Origin: Symsagittifera roscoffensis
Taxonomy: Eukaryota > Xenacoelomorpha > Acoela > Convolutidae
DNA length: 43,019 nucleotides
Direction of reading: 5' to 3'
Assembly: GCF_963678635.1 (NCBI RefSeq)
Contig: NW_026971438.1
Location: forward strand, 1 to 43,019
Shown here: positions 1 through 8,386 of the stretch, in pieces
Position numbering within the stretch: the first letter of the stretch is position 1
How the letters are laid out: each line of letters starts with the position of its first letter
Notes under the pieces: model-generated
The model's database searches: none
The model's input: only the letters and a program-made list of their open reading frames with translations
What the model was told of the DNA's origin: nothing
Translations under genes and position numbers: made by a program

Positions 1-23
1 ATGAACCTACATTTTTGAATCTA

Positions 24-140
24 TATTTTTGAACCTACGCAAAAAAAGAATCTACATTTTTGAACACTTAAATCTGGGCTGTAAATATTTACTTGAAGTG
101 TTCAAAAATGTAGGTTTTTTTCTATGTAGGTTCAAAAATA
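24..140. repeat. Imperfect inverted repeat built from a short direct repeat
   Basis: Arms at 24-69 and 96-140 are reverse complements apart from a few positions, around a 26-nt spacer. Each arm carries variants of a short unit (GAACCTACATTTTTGAA-like), so the structure is both an inverted and a direct repeat. It could be the end of a foldback element running off the window. The small open frame through it (29-217) is a by-product of the repeat. Confidence 0.75.
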
Positions 141-255
141 TACACAACGCTCTCACATTCCACACATCGATCCACACACTGCTCTCTTATTGTCAACAAA
201 AAAAGTTTTTGTGGTAGATTTGTTAATGATACAAGAGCTTATTCAAGAAATGTGT

Positions 256-558
256 TCACAAGTTATTGTGGTTCTCAAGAGATTGTTCAGCGGTAGCAAC
301 AACATCTTCATAAGATGCAATTGAACTGCTTTTGTTGGCAATTAAGTTCATGTCTGGACTGATGAAGACGAGGGCCGCATTGTACACATTCTCATTCACA
401 GTTATTCTTCTCTGTCGCTCTACCACGAATCCCTTTTCAATCACACAGATCAACTGTCGCGTCGATAGTCTGACAACAAAGACACAAGAATGACAGATGG
501 GTCCCAACAAATATGCTGCATTTAGCGCTAACTTGGCATACATCATTTCTAAAATCTC
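256..558 (-). CDS. Probable last coding exon of a split host gene
   Basis: On the minus strand a strong acceptor (AATTTTCAG) ends at 559. The frame from 558 is open for 100 codons (GAG ATT TTA GAA ATG ATG...) to a TGA at 256-258. Codon use is balanced and protein-like, with fragments such as NAAYLLGPICHSC and RQRRITVNENVYNAALVF. The incoming phase 0 matches the outgoing phase of the exon at 979-1060. There is no clear membrane anchor or catalytic motif. I do not recognise the family. Methionines at 546 and 543 could be read as a start, but the acceptor just upstream favours an internal or terminal exon. Confidence 0.55.
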   Translation of the reverse strand, partial: EILEMMYAKLALNAAYLLGPICHSCVFVVRLSTRQLICVIEKGFVVERQRRITVNENVYNAALVFISPDMNLIANKSSSIASYEDVVATAEQSLENHNNL

Positions 559-978
559 CTGAAAATTATTGCGAAAAAAAAACAGGAAATGATAGAATTT
601 TTTCCTGATTTTTTTTTCATTTGTTTTTGTTTGTTATTCACTTTTTCATGACAACGATTGTCGAATGTGCCTTGTTCACTAACTTTATACGCATTTGTGT
701 AGTCTTCTTATCACAGCGCGCACGGAGAAAACGACACTAATGTGAATAAAAACTAAAAAAAAAGTTTAATAGTTTTTTTTATGAAAGTAGTTTTTGCGCA
801 GTAACCGACCATCCATGTTTCAGTTTTTTTATCATTAAGAAGTAAAGGTTTAAATATCGACTGACCTTTCTCACACAGCTGACCTCATTCAACTATAAAA
901 ATGATGCTTACTTTAGGTGGGGGTAGCGAAGGAAAAGCGCCCAAATATTGTTCAGGTACCCATCTACAATTGTTTTAC

Positions 979-1060
979 CTGACAATGTCGTCTTCTAAGG
1001 GCTTCAAGTAGGTCCAAGGACAGTCCTGTATCCAAGACATCGAGGCCAAATTCAAGCAAT
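979..1060 (-). CDS. Probable internal exon of the same host gene
   Basis: An 82-nt minus-strand segment between an acceptor (AATTGTTCAG, ending at 1061) and a donor (CAG|GTAAAA at 978). The only open frame enters in phase 2 and leaves in phase 0. It reads as Leu-rich and helical (LLEFGLDVLDTGLSLDLLEA), followed by a basic RRRHCQ end. It joins in frame to the exon at 256-558. No function is recognised. Confidence 0.5.
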
Positions 1061-1340
1061 CTGAACAATTTGACCCAAAAAACTTTGCCTTTTTTCCCCA
1101 ACCCCTCCGTCACTAACTTGTTGTTTCCATAATGATGAATAAAATGTTTATTCTGAACCAAAATTAATACCTTCAATCTGAACCTCAGAACATTAAAAAA
1201 AAATCGCACATTTAGCCATAACAGCATGCATAAGTAATTTAAAAATGGAGTTTTGAGATTTGTGGGGGAAAAGGAAAAGAGCCGAAATGTTCCATGAAAC
1301 GGATGTTCCAATCAATTAGCCTCGTTAGGTTCTTACAAAC

Positions 1341-1451
1341 AAGAAAAAAACATGCAGTAATCGATCCGAATCCTTATCATAATTATTAATTGCGGTTGCG
1401 AAAGCTTTCAGACCTTCAAACAATTTGTAGGTCAATAATGTAAGGTCTAAG
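1341..1451 (-). CDS. Probable internal exon of the host gene, donor uncertain
   Basis: The acceptor TTTTTTAAACAG ends at 1452. One frame is open (LTYKLFEGLKAFATAINNYD within it), entering in phase 2. Two donors are possible. GTAAGA (exon end 1337) is the better consensus but leaves phase 0, which hits a stop in the next exon. GTTTGT (exon end 1341) leaves phase 2 and fits the exon at 979-1060. I used 1341 for the phase. Function unknown. Confidence 0.42.
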
Positions 1452-1517
1452 CTGTTTAAAAAAGTGATCGCCATCAGCAAAAGAGTGATAGCCCCACCCA
1501 TCTTCATTCATAGCAAC

Positions 1518-1626
1518 AATAATGTCTGCTTGAATTTAGCCCATTCCTGAGAGGGGTAGAACAGCCACACGTCCACTTTTTCAGCCAGAATATCCTTTAC
1601 TCTACCCAACATCAGGTGCTGCTCTC
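1518..1626 (-). CDS. Probable internal exon of the host gene
   Basis: The acceptor AATTAACTTCAG ends at 1627. The only open frame enters in phase 1 and reads LGRVKDILAEKVDVWLFYPS followed by QEWAKFKQ, very protein-like. The likely donor is a weak GTTGCT at 1517, giving a 66-nt intron to the exon at 1451 and leaving phase 2, which matches. The frame meets a TGA just beyond, so splicing is needed. Family not recognised. Confidence 0.48.
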
Positions 1627-1764
1627 CTGAAGTTAATTTTAAAAACAGATATTAAAACATATTAAAACCGCAAAAGAGGGTAGATAATCTATAAGTTGTG
1701 AGATGAAGTTTTCGACCTAGCAGAATTGAGTAATTTGTACGATCAAAAAGTATCGAAGAAGTTA

Positions 1765-2300
1765 TTGTTCCGACTTTCGATACGAAAGTGACGGAATATT
1801 TGTGCTCGGGGTGGGTTTTTTTTTCTTCAGACAAATTTCGACTTTTTACCTAGCCATTTTTGACGGAGTTTTTTTTATCATTCGAAAGCTATTGTTGTCC
1901 TGAGCTCAAATTTGAAAAGATATTTCACCTGTGATTGTTTTTCGTAAAGTTATGGGGGTTTAAAGATTTCCATTTTGGCCAATTTGGGACAATTAACGCG
2001 CTATATATTTCGCGCTATTAACATGTAAGCGGATATTTAATCCGTCCTATAGACCGTTCCAGATTGGTGGAAGGAAGCTTATTTGCCATAATTGATTTGT
2101 TACAAGGAGCTAAATCTATCTTTTTGTACTTTATATGGCGTGTGGGGGGATGATTTTCAAAAAAATTTCAAATTTTAGAAAAAATTTTTTTTTTCATTTT
2201 ATTTTATTACATTTAAATTTTTCATGTTATTACTGCTCCATAAAACCTTAAAAGGCAGTCGGAACAATCAGGGCTTCGCCCTGATACGAGCAGTCTTGTT
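1765..2300. repeat. Dispersed repeat family 1, copy A
   Basis: This ~535-bp segment recurs in the same orientation at 42467-42977. Shared landmarks include GTGCTCGGGGTGGG near the left end, GTTATGGGGGTTT, TGGCCAATTTGGGACAATTAA and CAGGGCTTCGCC near the right end. The left end starts TTGTTCCGACT, and a reverse complement AGTCGGAACAA lies at 2257-2267, about 30 bp before the right end. Next to it is a hairpin with an 8-bp stem and TTC loop (ATCAGGGC/GCCCTGAT, 2267-2285). No coding capacity is seen, so it is probably a non-autonomous transposon. It lies inside a probable host-gene intron. Confidence 0.85.
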
Positions 2301-2431
2301 GGACTTAGTATTGGCAAATAAATGGTCACGCGAAACTGGAAATCAAAACTCACATTCTTGAATACCAGAGTTTTCAATCAAAAGTATCCAAAATATACCC
2401 ACAGCTCTAGATAAATTCTTCCAAAAAGGAA

Positions 2432-2555
2432 GCGCTTCTACCCTTTACCCCTTTTTTTCGCCTCTCCTCTCCCCTCCTCATCCCCCCCCCCCTCATTATC
2501 AACCCTTAAATACGTTTACACACATACACACATACACACACTTACATGAAAATTT
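2432..2555. repeat. Pyrimidine tract and CA-type microsatellite
   Basis: From about 2432 to 2497 the plus strand is almost pure C/T, including a run of C. It is followed at about 2514-2545 by an ACACACATACACACAT-type microsatellite. Simple sequence with no coding content. On the minus strand it is a purine tract. Confidence 0.85.
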
Positions 2556-2751
2556 ACTTATTTACTTATTTTGTCTGAATATAGGCAATCTTGTATGACC
2601 ACAGAATGTATCAAAAAAAATCATGTTTAGGCAATTTTAAAAAGAGCCTTTCATGTTTAAGAGAAAGGAAAACGGCCATGGAATTTTTAAGCTGAGCATG
2701 ATTGAAAATTGAAGTTTTCCCTCAAGTTCAACGAGTAGGCAATTGAAGTAC

Positions 2752-2812
2752 CTTTAATCTGGCAGACAGTGAAAACGAAGCTATTTAGAGACAAGGATTC
2801 TTTTTTGGGCGC
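2752..2812 (-). CDS. Probable internal exon of the host gene
   Basis: A 61-nt segment between an acceptor (GGGCTTTTCAG ending at 2813) and a donor (AAAG|GTACTT at 2751). Only one of three frames is open (APKKESLSLNSFVFTVCQIK). It enters in phase 0 and leaves in phase 1. Both phases match the flanking candidate exons (3112-3168 upstream, 1518-1626 downstream). The intron to the next exon is ~1.1 kb and carries a dispersed repeat. Function unknown. Confidence 0.48.
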
Positions 2813-3111
2813 CTGAAAAGCCCTTCTCCCTTGTAAACTGGGCAAGGAAGGCGGGAGAATTTTAGCAACTATATTGTCCATTAGTGGAATAGCTTCCGCA
2901 GTATTAAAAAGGAACTCGGTGTTAAATCACTGTTTTAATCTTCGATAAATGAGAAAAACAATCCGGTAATGCGCAAATTCAAAAGAAAATAAAATGTGAA
3001 TGAATAGAAGCTTTTTGATCTGAAATCAATTGCGTGAATATGTTCAATTTGTTCACCTGTCGTTCCATTATTGTGATTTGAAGCCATTGTTTTGTAAATA
3101 AACAAAAGTAC

Positions 3112-3168
3112 CTTTTCAATCCCATTAATTGAACTTAGATGTAAAATGAAAGTGTCTTGATTTTCCAT
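3112..3168 (-). CDS. Probable early exon of the host gene
   Basis: Starting at an ATG (3168-3166), 19 codons (MENQDTFILHLSSINGIEK) run to a donor AAAAG|GTACTT at 3111, leaving phase 0, which fits the next exon. The frame is also open a little upstream of the ATG, where an AG at about 3189 could act as an acceptor. The ATG may therefore be the protein start or an internal Met. Function unknown. Confidence 0.42.
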
Positions 3169-3237
3169 CTTTTTACCATAATTACCGCTATTGCAAAAAG
3201 GGGAGAAATTTGCTTTGTTTAAGGTTCAACATTTTAC

Positions 3238-3352
3238 CTGGTGCATATTCGTTTGTAGGTACGAAATACCGCTTAAGTGACACATGTTTTTCACAAAATG
3301 ACAAGCAACATTCCATCAAATCATTCGCCATTAAGAAGCAAACGATGGACAT
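3238..3352 (-). CDS. Possible first exon of the host gene
   Basis: A minus-strand ATG at 3352-3350 opens a frame containing MANDLMECCLSFCEKH and SLKRYFVPTNEYAP. It runs to a consensus-like donor CCAG|GTAAAA at 3237. The reading is Cys- and Met-rich and protein-like. Its outgoing phase 1 does not fit the AG before the next exon; an internal GTATTT donor would fit. The link to the rest of the gene is therefore unproven. Confidence 0.33.
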
Positions 3353-6168
3353 ATTCATTAAGAACCAACCTCAAAGTTAACTAAAAAGCTGTAGAAAATG
3401 AGTTACACAGCAGTTCCATTTATGGTATTTTTTGCTAGCCAATTTAAAATTGACTATTTTTGCTAGCCAATTCAAAAATAATGAAGTATTAAAGATAATT
3501 TTGGTAGCGTTGTTTTTGAGGGACCGTTTTTCTAGAAGGGAGCAGTCTCAAACTAAATTCCGGGTTGACAAAAATGCTACTCATACAACTTTGTTCAAGT
3601 TGCTACCCTTCAATCAGTTAAACGTTTACTCTATTGAGCAATTTACTTTCAATTTACTGCCAGGACATGGTGATTTCGAATGAAATTCTAATTCAGCTGT
3701 TTACAGCAAAATATGATGATATCCTACTCGATGAGCAGTACCGCTCTTTAGGATCTCCCTCCAGGCATATTATATTGCTTTTGGCGTTGTATATGTAGCT
3801 GGTAAACTAAATCAAATTTCAATTTCAGACACCCGAACTCACAAGAAATCATTGAATAGCTGAGACTGGGAATCATTACTTATTGAGACCATGAAAAAAT
3901 ATTGATGAAAATGTTAACGCATGATGAATTCGTAACGATCCCTGCTTCTATTTTTATTTATGTCAGGTTAGAAAGATGGATTTCGCTGAGTTATTACTCA
4001 AATGTAATTGCATTTCTACCTCAGTAATTTAGGTGTCTCTGGGCTGGAATTAGATTACTTTTAATCAAGCAAAAACTTCAAAGATAAATTTCCGTTGACT
4101 TTTTCATGACCTAAAATAATTACCCATACATTACATACTGAGCAAAATTTAAATTTCATACACAACCTGTTGTTTTTTAATGGGTAGTTTTAACTAAACA
4201 AGGCTGTTTTGACTGTTTCTAAGCAGTATAAGCCATTTTTTTTACTCGTACACGTAGTTCCTTGTTTTATGCCGCTGAAATTTTGTATTTCGGATTTTTA
4301 AAATCATTTTTTTTGTTGGTTAGTCAAGAGTATAGATGTATCAGAGATTAAACAAGCTTAAATTTTCTTGATAAAAAAACTGTTTTTCTAATGGTGGCAC
4401 AAAATCAAATTAAAAAGAATAGAAAAAATTCAAGGCAGGCCTTGCATCCATTTGTGATGCTTTCAACTACATAAATAAAACTGATACAGAAAAGCATTCA
4501 ATCAACATAAAGCATTCGTTATCAATTTTGAAAAAAAGTTATTTTTAGATCTAATTGTTTCTATGACATTTCTGATTTTTCCAAATTAATATTTTTTTGT
4601 CTCAGTTCTTGTTATTAGGTAGCAAATGAAACGCTCTGTAAAAGACAGCAATTATCTGACAACAATTTCAGTTCGGAGGAATAAGAAAAAATTGTCAAAC
4701 AAAAGCAAACCTATAAATTCTTGAATAGTTTTGGCAAATTGCGTGACAAATTTTAATCAAATATCAGTTCGTTTGAATGTTCTGCTTGAAAAAAAAAATT
4801 ATTTCAATCAATTTAAGAAAATATTTCAAAAACACCCTGCGTTTTATTTTTCAGCCGACAATTAAAGGAGGCTGGTCAAACTTGTTTGCTAAGTGAAGAG
4901 CATGAAGTTGATATTGGCTGCTTGCTGGCAGCACGCCGCTCCAATAACAGTCGGCACCCGTTTTAAATGAGTCTTCGCCATCGTGATAGTCGTCATTGAA
5001 AATGATTTTCGCACAAAAATAGATCTAACAATTTTGCGTTTTATGGTGTGGATTTTGAAAAAATGATAACTGAGCTTGCCCGAAAAACATGTCGGTTTGA
5101 GCATAGTTTTGACCAATTAATCGCTTTTTAAATTAAAAAAATTGTGCTTAGAAAACTTTATGTTGTCAAAGTGAACTTAAGCAATTGGTGGCCTATAGCA
5201 GTATCAAATGGGCAAATATGGAATAGCAAAAAAATTCAAATTCCTGAAAGACTTCGAAAAAAGACTTCAAAAAAATTGTATAACTTGTGCCGATAAACAA
5301 AAACTTTTTAATATTTTTTTCGTTAAATTCAGTTTCAGCATTTTTCCATCAGCCGATTTCGATTTTGCAATGTTTGAAAAAACGTATATCTGCTTAATGG
5401 GACGAAAATTTTAATTGATTAAAGGGTCTTCTATATTGGTTTATCATTCGATTTTTTTGGCCTGGATTTATTCGTTTTTTTGAGATTTTCGCGATTTGTT
5501 TAAGATTTTTGAATACTCATTTCTGATTGGCTGAAAATAACTAAAATTAAGTTTCCCAGATTCCGTCCCTCCATCATGAGGGACGCCACCTCTATAAATA
5601 GTTACCAGCAGTAAAAATAAAATGTGATAAAAGCTAACAACCGAAAATTAAATTATTACCATTCCAAAAAGCTGAAAAAATAATTTTGTTGCGCATTAGC
5701 ACAACAGATTGTCACCGTTGTTCTGCAGTTTTTTGTAATTCTGAAGTAATTAACGCTATTGTTATGTAACTTCGTCTTCAAGATATGGCAATTTGTAGAT
5801 ATGGTGGTTTGTTGAATATCCGCATTTGTTTTGTGCATCAGCCTCATTACGTAGCAAAAAGCAGACAGGTCATAAAATAGACACGTCATAAAGTAGACAA
5901 CTACTGTATTAATCAATCAGAAACGAAAACAAAAAGCAAACTCAGGAAACAAATATTTTATAACTATTTCCTTACTAATATTTTTTTCTGTTCTCCATTC
6001 TGATTGGTTAAAATAGTAATTATCTATTTTTGACAGGTATGAAATACAGGTTGTCTACTTTTTGACCGCACTGATGGCGCCTTTATCAGACAAACTGCGC
6101 ATTTACGCTTTGCTCATCAAAAAATGGGATATAGTGATTACTTGGCAAGTAGATAAGCCATAGAGTAG
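3353..6168. other. AT-rich non-coding stretch
   Basis: No frame here shows protein-like composition, conserved motifs or splice-bounded exons. The short open frames are compatible with chance in AT-rich DNA. A small hairpin (GTCCCTC/GAGGGAC) lies near 5566-5585. I see no repeat shared with the rest of the window. Confidence 0.6.
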
Positions 6169-6252
6169 ACACATCGTGAGTCCATTAGAATCGAGAAAAG
6201 AAAAATTTTGTGCGTGTTTTCTTTTCTTGATTCTAATTGGCTCACGATGTGT
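6169..6252. repeat. 84-bp near-palindrome ending at the LTR element boundary
   Basis: Arms at 6169-6204 and 6217-6252 (36 bp each) are reverse complements with 3 mismatches, around a 12-nt loop. The right arm ends on the base before the 5' LTR. Its last four bases (GTGT) are the target-site duplication of the element, so the retroelement inserted at the tip of this palindrome. Confidence 0.9.
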
Positions 6253-6663
6253 TGGAACCTGATCTAAACTACATTTTATGATTGGATAAATTAGATATTT
6301 TACCACTGTAAAGTATTTAATATTAACCAATCATGATCCATCTGACTAACAACCCACTTATTTGTAAGTGCTGAAATTACTTGTAATTTCAGCACCAGAG
6401 AGATTTGAATTTAACTTAGAAACTAGTTGGACTCTCCAAGAAGACTTCAACAGCCGCAATAAAGTAGTATACCCTAGATCTATTGAGCCTAGCAGAGACT
6501 AGTTAAACAACCTGAGACTAGATAGTATAAGAGTAAGATTAGGATCGGTATTAGACTAAGAAGTTGCACAAATCTATCCGGCCGAAAATAAGATAGCGTG
6601 ACGAGCAGACGGTGTACCCTATCCGAAATTACTCTATGAGTTAACCACTTCGGTCCTAACTCA
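6253..6663 (+). repeat. 5' LTR
   Basis: The 411-bp repeat begins TGGAACCTG and ends CCTAACTCA. It differs from the 3' LTR at six positions with no indels. It holds a perfect 12-bp hairpin (6368-6379 with 6384-6395), an AATAAA at 6458-6463 and a TATA-like AGTATAAGAG near 6524. Because the AATAAA lies before that TATA-like site, either the promoter is a different AT-rich site upstream or the AATAAA is not the poly(A) signal; I cannot fix U3/R/U5. Confidence 0.97.
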
Positions 6664-6665
6664 TC

Positions 6666-6683
6666 TGGTGCGACCATAAGTCT
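6666..6683 (+). promoter_or_regulatory. Primer-binding site (PBS)
   Basis: Two bases after the LTR the sequence TGGTGCGACCATAAGTCT starts with TGG, as expected for a complement to a tRNA 3' CCA end. The complement of the following bases includes GTTCGA, which resembles a T-arm, but one nucleotide short of normal spacing. I cannot name the tRNA. Confidence 0.7.
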
Positions 6684-6749
6684 CGAACAAGACCTTAATA
6701 GCTTAGAATTAACCAAAAATAGATTAGAAATTAGACAAAACATTACAAA

Positions 6750-7022
6750 ATGTTATACGACGATAATTTAATCGAAATGTCTCTACGACTCAATAGATCA
6801 GAGCCAATATTCCGAACGATAACAGAACTACCCGGAATTGGAAGAAGACCTCGAACCAGAGACGACATACGACAAAGTAGAAACTTACCAAATAGTTATA
6901 TGATAATACGGCAAAAGCCAACACAAACTTTTGTATTTAGAATTTTATTAGCAATGAATTTAGATTTTCATTTGCAAACACAAAATCTGGAAGTCAATCT
7001 TCAAAATCATTTCAGGCGCTAA
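6750..7022 (+). CDS. Small leader ORF, 90 aa, unknown
   Basis: An ATG 84 bases after the PBS opens 90 codons ending TAA. The product is basic, with an Arg-rich stretch (RRPRTRDDIRQSR). No domain is recognised. In retroelements an upstream frame like this may be a leader exon or may simply be open by chance. Composition is less G-poor than the downstream genes, so I give it low weight. Confidence 0.3.
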   Translation: MLYDDNLIEMSLRLNRSEPIFRTITELPGIGRRPRTRDDIRQSRNLPNSYMIIRQKPTQTFVFRILLAMNLDFHLQTQNLEVNLQNHFRR

Positions 7023-7309
7023 ACAAAATTATTAATATACAATAACGATTGATAAAAAGATCTCAGATCGTTTTCCTAAATTCTGCAGTAATCTATAAAA
7101 CATGTTTGGAAATTATTTATTGAAAAATCAAAACAAAAATTAGTAGCATGACATTAAACTGTTAGTAATCATAAATCATCCTGTTGTTCCAGCTTCATCA
7201 CCTAAACATAACAGCATTCATAAGCTCACTAATATCATTGAAACACCAAATCTTTTCCTTAAACAAATTTAAACCATTTTAAACTTAAATTTATTTAATT
7301 TTAAAATCA

Positions 7310-7394
7310 GATCATCAAGGCTTATCCTTGGATCTGAATTCATTTTCTATTTAATTAAATTTAAAACTTGATCATCAAGGCCTATCCTTGGATC
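7310..7394 (+). repeat. Duplicated leader stem-loop, 60-bp period
   Basis: The 25-bp sequences at 7310-7334 and 7370-7394 differ at one base. Each is nearly self-complementary (GATCATCAAGG...CCTTGGATC), giving two adjacent similar stem-loops. The surrounding AT-rich sequence is also loosely duplicated at the same 60-bp spacing. A genome dimerisation or packaging role is possible but inferred from position only. Confidence 0.75.
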
Positions 7395-7918
7395 AAAAAG
7401 AACAATTTTGTTCTCCCCCACCCACTTAGCTAGTGTCTAACGACCTCAAACGTCGATTCACTATCCAACCCTTTCTAAAAACCCAGGACTAATAGAAATT
7501 TTTGAACAAAACTAACCATTCAAATTAGGATAAACAGTGAAGAACTTCGGTTATTCATCCTTCACTTGATCCCCCCTCTTAACAAACCCATGATAAACCT
7601 TAGACTTAGTAAGTTTAAAATAGTATCTTACGAACTACTCGCGTTCTAATTATACCTGAACCTTGTTCGAATTATACCGATTTACTATTCTCCAACCCTT
7701 AAACACAATCACTACCCCTAAGTAAGATTAAGTAAGTTAACACCTTAGCTTATATTAGCCACGAGAAAGTAAAAAATCATTCTTCGGAATCGATATACTT
7801 TTCTCTCCAACCCTGAACAGATAGACCCAGGTTAAGCTAACCAAAAAATCGTAAGGACTAACAGTTTAGGAAAATAGAAATCATTTAACAACATTTTGCA
7901 TCCGTCATCCCAAACCTT

Positions 7919-8386
7919 ATGTCATTTAAAAATCTAGGAAACAAACAAACAATCGTTTTACACAATTGTGAAATAGATAACAAAAAATACGACCTTGTAA
8001 TCACATCTCATACACAAACAGTTGGATATATTAGAACAAAACGACAAATACTAAAAAGAAAAATAATAACCAAACAAAGACAAATAACACGAAAAAGATT
8101 TTCCAAAAATAGAAACGCATTTTCAGAATCAGAAGCCAGCAGTTTAGACGAGCTTTATGAATTAAAAGAATCAATAGATAAAAATTGCCCCATTCACGAT
8201 CAATTATATTTTTCCGACTCAGAAACAACTTCAATTTCATCAAAAAGAGTAAAAAGGAGAATAAAAAAGCAATATAAACACAAACCAGTACACTTATATA
8301 ATTGGAATCAACCAATTAGACACATCGATAATTACATATTAACAGTCATTAAACAAAAAAATGAGCTCAACTTACACTCCAGGTGA
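7919..8386 (+). CDS. ORF0: small basic protein upstream of gag
   Basis: 155 codons from ATG 7919 to TGA 8384-8386, overlapping the gag start by 26 nt in a different frame. The product is strongly basic, with clusters RTKRQILKRK in the first third and SKRVKRRIKKQYKHK near residues 108-122. Between them is a Ser/Glu-rich acidic stretch (SESEASSLDELYELKES). Arg/Lys clusters like these suit a nuclear or RNA-binding protein, as in small regulatory proteins of complex retroviruses, but there is no sequence match I can name. It is intact, and its codon composition (A-rich, G-poor) matches gag. Ty3/Gypsy elements do not usually carry a gene here. Confidence 0.7.
   Translation: MSFKNLGNKQTIVLHNCEIDNKKYDLVITSHTQTVGYIRTKRQILKRKIITKQRQITRKRFSKNRNAFSESEASSLDELYELKESIDKNCPIHDQLYFSDSETTSISSKRVKRRIKKQYKHKPVHLYNWNQPIRHIDNYILTVIKQKNELNLHSR

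Larger units (their letters stand above)
6664..7918 (+). other. Untranslated leader of the LTR element
   Basis: About 1.25 kb separates the LTR from the first accessory ORF. It holds the PBS, a 90-codon open frame (6750-7022), two copies of a stem-loop sequence (7310-7334, 7370-7394), several CCAACCCT motifs and GTAAGT sequences at 7609 and about 7731 that could be splice donors. Such a leader would be the place for packaging and splicing signals, but that role is inferred. Confidence 0.6.

Noticed and set aside
29-217. 62-codon plus-strand frame at the window start
   Set aside because: Arises from the inverted and direct repeat at 24-140.
256-1060. Assignment of the host gene to a known small helical family such as MOZART1
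   Set aside because: A few Leu/Gly positions (DTGL) recall it, but length and the last exon do not fit; left unnamed.
964-1311. 115-codon continuous minus-strand frame as a single-exon gene
   Set aside because: Only the 979-1060 part is protein-like and it is flanked by splice signals; the rest reads as intron.
7310-7394. CRISPR-like array
   Set aside because: Only two units in a eukaryotic retroelement leader; no array or cas genes.
8031-8315. Minus-strand open frame over ORF0
   Set aside because: Low-complexity Phe/Leu/Val translation that mirrors the A-rich plus-strand gene; a shadow. The same holds for other minus-strand frames within 8300-21600.
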